Part shown: one piece after another, positions 1 through 4,916 of the stretch | Position numbering within the stretch: the stretch's first letter is position 1 | How the letters are laid out: every line of letters starts with the position of its first letter | Source: Candidatus Uhrbacteria bacterium | Lineage (GTDB): Bacteria > Patescibacteriota > Patescibacteriia > UBA9934 > GWF2-40-263 | Length of the DNA stretch: 5,583 bases | Assembly: GCA_023246275.1 (NCBI GenBank) | Contig: JAHFIS010000051.1 | Span: forward strand, 712 to 6,294 | Reading direction: 5' to 3' | Notes under the pieces: generated by a model | The model's input: only the letters and a program-made list of their open reading frames with translations | Databases searched by the model: none | What the model was told of the DNA's origin: nothing | Program-made: the position numbers and the translations under genes

Positions 1-624
1 GAACCACGCCTCGATCGTTCCCGGCGTCCCAAGCTCGGTCGCGTTCGCGTCGAATCCGCTCGATTCCGCCGCCGTCGCCCACGACTCGGCGATCGATCCG
101 TCCGCTACGGGAGCGCGTCGAACCATGGGGGCAGGTCCAGCTCCAGGCGATTGAGTTCCTCCTCCAACTCGTCCTGCCAGGGGAGCGCCTCCGGATCCGG
201 CTTGGTCGCGGACGGTTCCGCCCGCGTCAACGAGATTGAGACCGAGAGCAGAATTGGAAAGGGAGACGGAGGCGGTGACGAGGTCCGGAGCGCGGGCAAG
301 GGAAGACTTTGCGTTGTCCTGGTCATAATTGGCAATGAGAAAGGTGGAATGAGCCTGGATGGACTTGCCGGCCGGGATCGCGAGCGACCCGTTGCTTGCC
401 GCGGCCCCCGAGATCGTCCATCCGGAAAGGTCGATCGCGCCGTCCGTGAGGTTTGTGAGCTCGAGCCACTCGTCGACGGTCGAGAGCGACGACCCGGCCC
501 AGCCGATTTCGGAAAAGATTATCGTCGGGTCCGCGGCGGTCGCGGCGTGCGTCGTGAGCGGCATCGCGACGAGCGTCGCCGCGGTTCCGGCAGCGAGAAA
601 CAACCGTCCTATGTGATTGCGCAT
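1..624 (-). CDS. Secreted lamin-tail-domain (LTD) protein, N-terminal part, open at the left edge
   Basis: The frame is open from ATG at 624-622 to base 1, giving 208 residues with no stop, so the gene continues beyond the window. Residues 1-28 look like a signal peptide: basic start (MRNHIGR), hydrophobic core (about 8-22) and an Ala-rich cleavage region near THAATA. Residues about 33-205 read as a lamin tail domain, an immunoglobulin-like beta sandwich. They include IIFSEIGWAG (35-44), the hallmark DEWLELTN (51-58), IDLSGWTI (64-71), the strand STFLIANYD (93-101) and a closing ELGTPGT (197-203). A Gly/Pro/Ala-rich loop lies at 142-166. Bacterial LTD proteins are usually exported and act at the cell surface or with other modules; what follows here is unseen. 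No Shine-Dalgarno sequence precedes the ATG, only an A-rich leader. The first ATG in frame gives the signal peptide, which supports this start. The family call is from motif recognition. Confidence 0.83.
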   Translation of the reverse strand, partial: MRNHIGRLFLAAGTAATLVAMPLTTHAATAADPTIIFSEIGWAGSSLSTVDEWLELTNLTDGAIDLSGWTISGAAASNGSLAIPAGKSIQAHSTFLIANYDQDNAKSSLARAPDLVTASVSLSNSALGLNLVDAGGTVRDQAGSGGAPLAGRVGGGTQSPGAGPAPMVRRAPVADGSIAESWATAAESSGFDANATELGTPGTIEAWF

Positions 625-672
625 AGAAGTTTTTTTCGGTTCGATTGAGTGAGTCTCCGCCGGCCGGCGAAT

Positions 673-707
673 AAAAATCCCCCGCTGAGTTGCAACTCAG
701 TAGGGGA
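673..707 (-). terminator. Terminator-like hairpin in the leader of the LTD gene (possible attenuator)
   Basis: A perfect 16-nt palindrome, CTGAGTTGCAACTCAG (685-700), is extended by an outer stem pairing TCCCC (678-682) with GGGGA (703-707) across a two-position imperfect junction. On the minus strand the hairpin is followed at once by ATTTTTATT (678-670), the form of an intrinsic terminator. Plus-strand read-through meets only a weak T-rich run. It lies between the predicted LTD promoter and start codon and begins roughly 8 nt after the expected transcription start. A second, GC-only palindrome CGCCGGCCGGCG (658-669) follows. No minus-strand gene ends nearby that would need this terminator. 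Confidence 0.65.
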
Positions 708-721
708 CTTATCTTGTTTCC

Positions 722-750
722 ATTACATCAGAAAAATTCACTCGTGTCAA
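722..750 (-). promoter_or_regulatory. Predicted sigma70 promoter of the LTD gene
   Basis: On the minus strand a perfect -35 TTGACA (750-745) is followed by a 17-bp spacer and -10 TGTAAT (727-722, five of six matches). A TGA just upstream of the -10 gives an extended -10 (TGn). Expected transcription start is near 715, about 90 nt before the ATG, with the hairpin at 673-707 inside the leader. It is back to back with the tRNA promoter; the two -35 boxes are 19 bp apart. Confidence 0.75.
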
Positions 751-769
751 CGGGTCGCGTGTGGATAAA

Positions 770-798
770 TTGTCGAATGGGAAACTTTCCGGTACGAT
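770..798 (+). promoter_or_regulatory. Predicted sigma70 promoter of tRNA-Leu
   Basis: TTGTCG (770-775), a 17-bp spacer and TACGAT (793-798) match the consensus at four of six positions each. The expected start, around 804-806, lies only 2-4 nt before the mature tRNA 5' end at 808. The position fits the tRNA better than any protein gene. Confidence 0.6.
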
Positions 799-807
799 CT
801 GCGGCAC

Positions 808-892
808 GGGCAGATGGCGGAATTGGCATACGCGCTAGCCTTAGGAGCTAGTGGAGCAATCCTTGAGGGTTCAAGTCCCTCTCTGCCCACCA
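808..892 (+). tRNA. tRNA-Leu (anticodon UAG), CCA encoded
   Basis: This is a complete class II cloverleaf. The acceptor stem GGGCAGA (808-814) pairs perfectly with TCTGCCC (882-888), followed by discriminator A889 and genomic CCA (890-892). The D-arm carries TGGCGGAATTGG, typical of leucine tRNAs. The anticodon stem CTAGC (835-839) pairs with GCTAG (847-851) around loop CTTAGGA, placing TAG at 842-844; this reads CUA and, by wobble, other CUN codons. The long variable arm has stem GGA/TCC (853-855 with 860-862). The T-arm GAGGG/CCCTC (865-869, 877-881) encloses TTCAAGT. No intron and no mismatched stem is seen. Confidence 0.97.
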
Positions 893-924
893 AAAGACGA
901 TCGCGCGCGGTCGTTTTTCGTTTT
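893..924 (+). terminator. Intrinsic terminator of tRNA-Leu
   Basis: ACGATCGC (897-904) pairs with GCGGTCGT (907-914) with one T-G wobble; the innermost pairs must open to form the loop. TTTTT (914-918) and a second TTTT (921-924) follow. AAAA (892-895) precedes the stem and could extend the pairing into the T tract. It starts directly after the CCA end of the tRNA. Confidence 0.85.
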
Positions 925-926
925 GC

Positions 927-955
927 TTGCCAAACCAGGCTCGGGCCGATAGGAT
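927..955 (+). promoter_or_regulatory. Predicted sigma70 promoter of lysC
   Basis: TTGCCA (927-932, five of six) and TAGGAT (950-955, four of six) are separated by 17 bp and lie just downstream of the tRNA terminator. The expected start near 962 coincides with the Shine-Dalgarno GGAGG (962-966), so the leader would be only about 14 nt. There is no room for a lysine riboswitch, so control is more likely at the enzyme level. Confidence 0.68.
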
Positions 956-975
956 CGCGGCGGAGGTACGGAACC

Positions 976-2310
976 ATGCGAAATCGAATCGTGCTGAAGT
1001 TCGGCGGGACGTCGATGGGGTCGGCGGAGGCCATGCGGAAGGCGAGCGCCATCGTGCGCTCGGTCGACGGCGAGGCGGTCGTGGTCGTGTCGGCGGTGTC
1101 CGGGATCACGAACGCGCTCAAGGCGCTCGGTCAGACGGCCTTGTCCCGCGGCGAATGGAAGTCGGCGCTGTGGGCCATCCGAGCGCGTCATTGCTCGATC
1201 ATGGAGGAATTGGGATTCCGAAGTGATCGCAATGCTCCCGACGCCTGGTCGCAGGTGGAGGACATCTGTCGTGGGATCGAACTGCTCGGTGAGCTTTCGC
1301 CCGCCACGCTCGACCTTCTGCTGTCCTTCGGCGAGCGCGTGAGCGCGGCGATCTTCGCCTCCCTGCTGAATCGCGACGGGACCGACGCCGAACGGGTCGA
1401 CGCGTCCCGCATCATCCTGACCGACGACCGGTTCGGCGGCGCGAACGTCAATATGCGCGCGACGCGCGAGCTGACGCAGGGAGTTCTTTCCGAGTTCTTC
1501 TCGAAGCGATGCGTGCCGGTCATCACCGGGTTCATCGGCCTCTCGATGACGTCGGGCAAGTACACCACCCTCGGGCGGGGCGGCAGCGACTACAGCGCGG
1601 CGATCGTTGCCGCGGCCATCGACGCGGTCGAGCTGCAGATCTGGACGGACGTGGCGGGCATGTTCACGGCCGACCCGAGGCTCGTTCCGTCGGCGACGGC
1701 CATTCCGCAGCTCTCGTTCGCGGAAGCCGGCGAGCTGGCGTACTTCGGGGCGAAGGTGCTGCACCCGAAGACGATCGCGCCCGCGGTCGAGCGGAATATT
1801 CCGGTACGCATCCTCGACACGTTCCATCCTGAGGAGCCCGGCACGCTCATCACGAACGAGACGCGGCCGTCGATCAAGTCCGTCACGTCGAAGAAGGGAA
1901 TCACGGTCGTGAGCATCTGCTCGCAGGGCATGCTCGGCGCGCACGGGTTTCTCGCGAGGATCTTCGACGCGTTCGCGAGGCACGAGGTCGTCGCGGACGT
2001 CGTCTCGACCTCCGAGGTCAGCGTGTCCGTGACCGTCGACCGCGAGGTTCCGCAGCAACTCGTCGACGATCTGCGAACGTTCGCGACCGTCGATATTGAA
2101 TCCAACATGGCCATCGTCTGCCTGGTGGGCGAGGGAATTCGCACGCAGCCCGACGTTCTCGGCAGGCTGTTCGCCTCGGTCGGATCCGTCCCGGTGAGCA
2201 TGGTTTCCCAGGGCGCCTCCAAGCGCAACATCACCTTCGTGGTCGCCGAGTCCGACGCGGACGAGGCGGTGCGGAACGTCTTCGCGGCGTTCTTTCTCGG
2301 ACAACCTTAG
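976..2310 (+). CDS. lysC: Aspartokinase (aspartate kinase), lysine-sensitive LysC type
   Basis: The enzyme phosphorylates L-aspartate with ATP to 4-phospho-L-aspartate in the cytoplasm, the first step toward lysine/diaminopimelate, threonine and methionine. The protein is 444 residues, normal for a monofunctional enzyme. The kinase domain (about 4-290) shows KFGGTS (8-13), SFGER (118-122), GFIG (185-188), TLGRGGSDYSA (198-208), WTDVAGMFTADPR (223-235) and ELAYFGAKVLHP (253-264). Two ACT domains follow, about 308-370 and 372-440. The segment from ML (319-320) through GFLARIF (324-330) to STSEVSVSVTVD (344-355) closely resembles the lysine-binding part of E. coli LysC, so lysine feedback is likely. 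The start at 976 is chosen because MRNRIVLKFGG is the usual N-terminus and GGAGG (962-966) lies 9 nt upstream; the frame extends upstream only through the tRNA. No other lysine or threonine gene adjoins it. Confidence 0.95.
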   Translation: MRNRIVLKFGGTSMGSAEAMRKASAIVRSVDGEAVVVVSAVSGITNALKALGQTALSRGEWKSALWAIRARHCSIMEELGFRSDRNAPDAWSQVEDICRGIELLGELSPATLDLLLSFGERVSAAIFASLLNRDGTDAERVDASRIILTDDRFGGANVNMRATRELTQGVLSEFFSKRCVPVITGFIGLSMTSGKYTTLGRGGSDYSAAIVAAAIDAVELQIWTDVAGMFTADPRLVPSATAIPQLSFAEAGELAYFGAKVLHPKTIAPAVERNIPVRILDTFHPEEPGTLITNETRPSIKSVTSKKGITVVSICSQGMLGAHGFLARIFDAFARHEVVADVVSTSEVSVSVTVDREVPQQLVDDLRTFATVDIESNMAIVCLVGEGIRTQPDVLGRLFASVGSVPVSMVSQGASKRNITFVVAESDADEAVRNVFAAFFLGQP

Positions 2311-2325
2311 CGGGTTGTCTTTTTT
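2300..2325 (+). terminator. Intrinsic terminator of lysC, with the lysC stop codon in its loop
   Basis: GACAACC (2300-2306) pairs perfectly with GGTTGTC (2313-2319) around loop TTAGCG, followed by six T (2320-2325). The 5' arm is coding sequence for the last LysC residues and the loop carries the TAG stop (2308-2310). Its 3' arm and T tract overlap the predicted pyrF -35 box. Confidence 0.85.
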
Positions 2326-2343
2326 CATCTGATCGTCTACCAT
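2315..2343 (+). promoter_or_regulatory. Predicted sigma70 promoter of pyrF
   Basis: TTGTCT (2315-2320) and TACCAT (2338-2343) are separated by 17 bp, each four of six matches. The elements are moderate, but spacing and position suit pyrF: a start near 2350 would give a leader of about 29 nt containing the AGGAGG site. The -35 lies within the lysC terminator. Confidence 0.52.
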
Positions 2344-2378
2344 CCCGCCGCAACCCCAACCGCCTCAGGAGGCATCTC

Positions 2379-3170
2379 ATGCAAGGTCTTTCGCCAAGGG
2401 AACGCATCATCGTCGCCGTCGACACCAACGACCTGGATAAGGCCGTCGAGCTGGTCGACGACCTGAGGGACCATGTCGGCGCGTTCAAGTTCGGGCTCGA
2501 GTTCGGGACGAACCTGCTCGTGTCGCTGCTGCGGCAGCGCGACCCGGCTGCCGCGCATGCCGAGCTCGATCGCGCGCGGCATCTTTTCGACCGCCTCGAT
2601 GGCCGCGTCATGTGGGACTGGAAGTTCAAGGACATTCCGAACACGATGCGCGGCGCGGCCGCAGGTCTTCTCGCGCTCGGTCCCGAGCTGTTCACGGTCC
2701 ACGCGTCGGCCGGCGTCCGCGGGATCCGGGCCGCGGTCGACAAGCGCGGCAAGTCGAGCGTTCTCGCAGTCACGGCGCTCACCTCGCTGGACGAGGACGA
2801 GTGCATCGCGAGCTACGGCACCGGGTCGTGGGAGACGGTCCTGCGGTTCGTCTACATGGCGCGCGACGCCGGCGTCCAGGGGATCGTCTGCGCGCCGAGG
2901 GACGCCGATTTCTTTCTTCGTCCCGACCGGCACGAGGCGTTCGCGAACATGGAGTTCGTCTGCCCGGGGATCCGCCCGTCGTGGGCCGCCACCGGCGACC
3001 AGAACGCCGACCGGGCGATGACCCCCGGCGAGGCCGCGAAGGCTGGCATCTCCCGCATGGTCATCGGCCGCCCCATCACGAACTTCCCCGAGAAGTTCTG
3101 CTACCCCCACGAGGCCGCCGACCTCATCGCCGAGGAGATCGCGACCGCGCTCGGCGAGACGACTCTCTGA
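2379..3170 (+). CDS. pyrF: Orotidine-5'-phosphate decarboxylase
   Basis: The enzyme decarboxylates orotidine 5'-monophosphate to UMP, the last step of de novo pyrimidine synthesis, in the cytoplasm and without cofactor. The 263-residue protein shows the beta/alpha-barrel signature. These are IIVAVDT with substrate-binding D15 (10-16), KFGLEF with K37 (37-42), and the catalytic DxKxxD array in DWKFKDIPNTM (D80, K82, D85). Later come TVHASAG (106-112), CPGIRP (195-200), GDQNADRAMTPGEA (206-218) and the phosphate-binding VIGRPIT (228-234). The long segment between K37 and D80 and the overall length fit the PyrF subgroup of about 260-280 residues rather than the short E. coli-type form. A strong Shine-Dalgarno AGGAGG (2367-2372) sits 6 nt before the ATG. 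The gene starts 68 bp after lysC and probably has its own promoter. No other pyr gene is present here. Confidence 0.94.
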   Translation: MQGLSPRERIIVAVDTNDLDKAVELVDDLRDHVGAFKFGLEFGTNLLVSLLRQRDPAAAHAELDRARHLFDRLDGRVMWDWKFKDIPNTMRGAAAGLLALGPELFTVHASAGVRGIRAAVDKRGKSSVLAVTALTSLDEDECIASYGTGSWETVLRFVYMARDAGVQGIVCAPRDADFFLRPDRHEAFANMEFVCPGIRPSWAATGDQNADRAMTPGEAAKAGISRMVIGRPITNFPEKFCYPHEAADLIAEEIATALGETTL

Positions 3171-3174
3171 CCTC

Positions 3175-3198
3175 ATCGACCCGCCGGGTCGATTTTTT
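3175..3198 (+). terminator. Intrinsic terminator of pyrF
   Basis: ATCGACCC (3175-3182) pairs perfectly with GGGTCGAT (3186-3193) around the triloop GCC, followed by a six-T run (3193-3198). It begins 4 nt after the pyrF stop codon TGA. Confidence 0.88.
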
Positions 3199-3203
3199 GT
3201 CTA

Positions 3204-3233
3204 TAAAAATCCGCCTTCCCTTGGGAAAGGCGG
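3204..3233 (-). terminator. Intrinsic terminator of the purine nucleoside phosphorylase gene
   Basis: Read on the minus strand, CCGCCTTTCCC (3233-3223) pairs with GGGAAGGCGG (3220-3211) with one bulged base and a very small AA loop that probably opens to four bases. A(TTTTT)AT (3210-3203) follows. It lies 3 bp past the stop codon of the minus-strand gene and faces the pyrF terminator. Confidence 0.87.
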
Positions 3234-3236
3234 GAG

Positions 3237-4097
3237 TCAGGAGAGATGCGCGACGACCTCGCGGAGGAACGCGCCAAGCTTGGGGCTCTCGGCCTTGGCG
3301 CGGGCGACGTTCTGCTCGTGGGAGTGCTCGGCGACGGCGTCGTTCGTGACGAAGGCGACGCCCATGGCGCGGGCGCCGTAGAGCGCGGCGACGCAGCACT
3401 CGGGCTTCACGCTCATGCCGACGACGTTGGCGCCGAGCTCGTAGAGGTTGAGCTTGTCGCGCGCGCGGCCCTCGAAGTGTGGCCCGCGGAAGTAGGCGTA
3501 CGCCCCGTCGTCCCAGTAACGGAGCTTAAGGCTTTTTGCCGCGGGCGCCGTGGCGCGGCACCACTCCTCGTCGAGGACGTCCTCGGGCGAGACGAACTCG
3601 CCGGCCCACAGCGGCATCATCTCGTTGCCGAACGAGACGAAGTTGCGGATCCCCACGACGTCGCCGACCTGGTATTTGTCGGTGAGCGATCCCGCGGCGC
3701 ACGTCAGCACGAGTTTCCGGACCCCCAGCTCGCACAGCATGGCGATCTGCAGCCGCACCATTCGCGGCACGGCCGGATCGAGCGGATCCTCGTTCATGTG
3801 GACGCGGCCGCGGAGGATCGCGACCGGCGGCCTGGCGCGCAGGTCGTCGAGATACCCGATTTCGAGCACGCGCCGGTGGCCCTCGAGCGTCCCGAGCGCC
3901 TCGAATCCCGGGATGTCTTCGAACGGGATCTGCGTCGAGTCGTGCAGCTCGACCGCATCTCCCCAACCGGTGCCGAGCACGAGCCCGACCATCGGTCGGT
4001 TGTCGGCGAGGACTGGGTTCGTTGCGTCTTTGAGACGACTGTGGATGTTGTCGGCGGCGAGGACGGCCTCGACCTCGCGTTGCGGGTTCTGGTTCAT
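3237..4097 (-). CDS. Purine nucleoside phosphorylase family protein (trimeric PNP/MTAP type)
   Basis: Proteins of this family cleave purine (deoxy)nucleosides with phosphate to free base and (deoxy)ribose 1-phosphate, for purine salvage. The 286-residue length is typical. Motifs follow the trimeric family in order: GLVLGTGWG (38-46, phosphate loop), IPGFEALGTLEGH (62-74), LRGRVHMNED (95-104), LVLTCAAGSL (129-138, usually TNAAGG), GPHFEG (205-210), VVGMSVKPE (225-233) and FVTNDAVAEHSHE (249-261). By recalled alignment to mammalian PNP, R98, H100, E103, E209, M228, S229 and N252 match key residues. Position 102 is Asn where mammalian PNP has Tyr88. Retained E209 and N252 suggest 6-oxopurine nucleosides such as inosine or guanosine; methylthioadenosine cannot be excluded. 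AGGAG (4108-4104) lies 6 nt upstream of the ATG. The gene converges on pyrF, with separate terminators. Confidence 0.88.
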   Translation of the reverse strand: MNQNPQREVEAVLAADNIHSRLKDATNPVLADNRPMVGLVLGTGWGDAVELHDSTQIPFEDIPGFEALGTLEGHRRVLEIGYLDDLRARPPVAILRGRVHMNEDPLDPAVPRMVRLQIAMLCELGVRKLVLTCAAGSLTDKYQVGDVVGIRNFVSFGNEMMPLWAGEFVSPEDVLDEEWCRATAPAAKSLKLRYWDDGAYAYFRGPHFEGRARDKLNLYELGANVVGMSVKPECCVAALYGARAMGVAFVTNDAVAEHSHEQNVARAKAESPKLGAFLREVVAHLS

Positions 4098-4119
4098 TGA
4101 GTGCTCCTGGTGCGGCGGA

Positions 4120-4147
4120 ATCCTAACGGATTGTACGGAAATGTCAA
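4120..4147 (-). promoter_or_regulatory. Predicted sigma70 promoter of the phosphorylase gene
   Basis: On the minus strand a perfect TTGACA (4147-4142) is followed by a 16-bp spacer and TAGGAT (4125-4120). The expected start near 4113 gives a leader of about 16 nt that just includes the Shine-Dalgarno site. It diverges from the hydrolase promoter; 11 bp separate the two -35 boxes. Confidence 0.75.
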
Positions 4148-4158
4148 TGGCCGCCCGC

Positions 4159-4187
4159 TCGACATCCGCCCGTCATTCCGCTATGCT
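4159..4187 (+). promoter_or_regulatory. Predicted sigma70 promoter of the serine hydrolase gene
   Basis: TCGACA (4159-4164, five of six) and TATGCT (4182-4187, four of six) are separated by 17 bp. The -10 ends only 9 nt before the ATG at 4197, so initiation 6-9 nt downstream would produce an mRNA with a leader of 0-3 nt. No Shine-Dalgarno sequence is present, consistent with leaderless translation. Confidence 0.68.
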
Positions 4188-4196
4188 CACACCGAT

Positions 4197-4847
4197 ATGC
4201 GCATCATTCTCGTCCACGGATTCAACGCCTCCCCCGAAATGAACTTTCACCCCTGGCTGGCCCGCGAGCTTCGGGCCAAGGGATACGAGGTCGTCGTTCC
4301 CACGCTTCCGCTGAAGAGCGGGGAGGAGTTGGATCTGGCCGCGGTCATCGAGGAGATGAAGCGGCAGGTCGGGTTCCTTGGGCCGGAGGACATCCTAGTG
4401 GGCCACTCGCTCGGGGCGCTCATCGCGCTGCAGTACATGGAGGCGACGGAGATGACGGAGACGCCGCGCGCGGTGATCATGGTGGCGGCGCCGTTCAAGG
4501 TGGCCAAGCCCGAGCTGCGACGCCTGTTCCTCGTGGACCTGGACGCCGACGTGGCCATTTGGAAGGCAAAGGAATTCTTCGTGGTCCACTCGAAGGACGA
4601 CGCGCTCGTCCCGTTCGAGCATGGCCAGAAGCTGGCGGCCTTCCTGAAGGCGAAGCTCGTCGCGACCGAGACGGACGGGCACTTCATGGACGCGGAATAT
4701 CCCGCGCTCCTCGAGCTTGTCGATTCCGTCGCCTCGACGCCGTTTCCGTACGCTCCCGGAATGGCGCTTGCGAACGACTATGAGAACAAGGCGTGGGCGG
4801 ACAGGATCGCGCCGTCGACGGGTTCGAAGCCGGACTGGATGACATAA
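4197..4847 (+). CDS. Small alpha/beta serine hydrolase, RBBP9/YdeN-like
   Basis: This 216-residue cytoplasmic protein has an alpha/beta-hydrolase fold resembling the RBBP9/YdeN serine hydrolases. The first strand and turn are RIILVHGFNASP (2-13), where HG is the usual oxyanion-side motif. The nucleophile elbow is GHSLG (69-73, Ser71). The acid is probably Asp135 in DDALVP (134-139), with Asp134 as the alternative, and His162 in GHFMD (161-165) completes the triad. RBBP9/YdeN proteins are about 190 residues; the extra length is a C-terminal tail after about residue 181 with no recognised motif. No signal peptide or membrane segment is seen. The frame is open upstream to 4101, but ATG at 4197 starts directly at the conserved first beta strand and sits just after a promoter. 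The substrate cannot be told. No convincing terminator follows, so read-through into the Ku-like gene is possible. Confidence 0.87.
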   Translation: MRIILVHGFNASPEMNFHPWLARELRAKGYEVVVPTLPLKSGEELDLAAVIEEMKRQVGFLGPEDILVGHSLGALIALQYMEATEMTETPRAVIMVAAPFKVAKPELRRLFLVDLDADVAIWKAKEFFVVHSKDDALVPFEHGQKLAAFLKAKLVATETDGHFMDAEYPALLELVDSVASTPFPYAPGMALANDYENKAWADRIAPSTGSKPDWMT

Positions 4848-4861
4848 CGAAGCCCCTTCCG

Positions 4862-4890
4862 TTGACGGACGCATCCATCCATGATAGCGT
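4862..4890 (+). promoter_or_regulatory. Predicted extended -10 promoter of the Ku-like gene, with an overlapping inverted repeat
   Basis: TTGACG (4862-4867, five of six) and TAGCGT (4885-4890) are 17 bp apart, and TG at 4882-4883 forms an extended -10 (TGA-TAGCGT). The inverted repeat GGACGC (4867-4872) / GCGTCC (4887-4892), with a 14-bp centre, spans the spacer and -10 and could be an operator. The expected start is near 4897. Confidence 0.65.
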
Positions 4891-4896
4891 CCCCAT

Positions 4897-4914
4897 GTTT
4901 TCATAGGAGAAAAC
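4897..4914 (+). promoter_or_regulatory. Leader hairpin presenting the Shine-Dalgarno site of the Ku-like gene
   Basis: GTTTTC (4897-4902) and GAAAAC (4909-4914) are perfectly complementary around the loop ATAGGA (4903-4908). The loop holds the core of the Shine-Dalgarno AGGAGA (4905-4910), which lies 6 nt before the ATG. The predicted transcription start coincides with the first base of the hairpin, so it would form the 5' end of the mRNA. The pairing is A/T-rich and therefore weak. Confidence 0.45.
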
Positions 4915-4916
4915 AA

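Noticed and set aside
151..648. 165-residue plus-strand open frame over the LTD region
   Set aside because: It is antisense to a frame with a clear signal peptide and LTD motifs, has an Arg/Gly-rich composition typical of GC-rich shadow frames, and has no recognisable motif.
814..975. N-terminal extension of aspartokinase from ATG 814
   Set aside because: It would translate the tRNA-Leu gene and its terminator. The Shine-Dalgarno site and the conserved KFGGTS start place the true ATG at 976.
871..2343. 490-residue minus-strand open frame opposite lysC
   Set aside because: It is a long shadow frame caused by high GC and codon bias, rich in Arg/Asp/Gly, without motifs, and opposite an unmistakable aspartokinase.
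3237..4097. Assignment of the minus-strand gene specifically as methylthioadenosine phosphorylase
   Set aside because: The HMxE segment and the retained Glu209 and Asn252 favour the purine nucleoside phosphorylase branch, though the subfamily remains uncertain.
3246..4100. 284-residue plus-strand frame opposite the phosphorylase gene
   Set aside because: It is antisense to clear PNP motifs, and its composition is typical of a reverse-frame artefact.
4101..4196. 32-residue N-terminal extension of the hydrolase
   Set aside because: It would start inside the divergent promoter region, lacks a ribosome site, and adds residues before the first conserved beta strand that family members do not have.
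4848..4895. Terminator for the hydrolase gene in the gap before the Ku-like gene
   Set aside because: CCGT-TG-ACGG and GGACGC/GCGTCC can pair, but no T tract follows either; the second is better explained as a promoter-overlapping inverted repeat.
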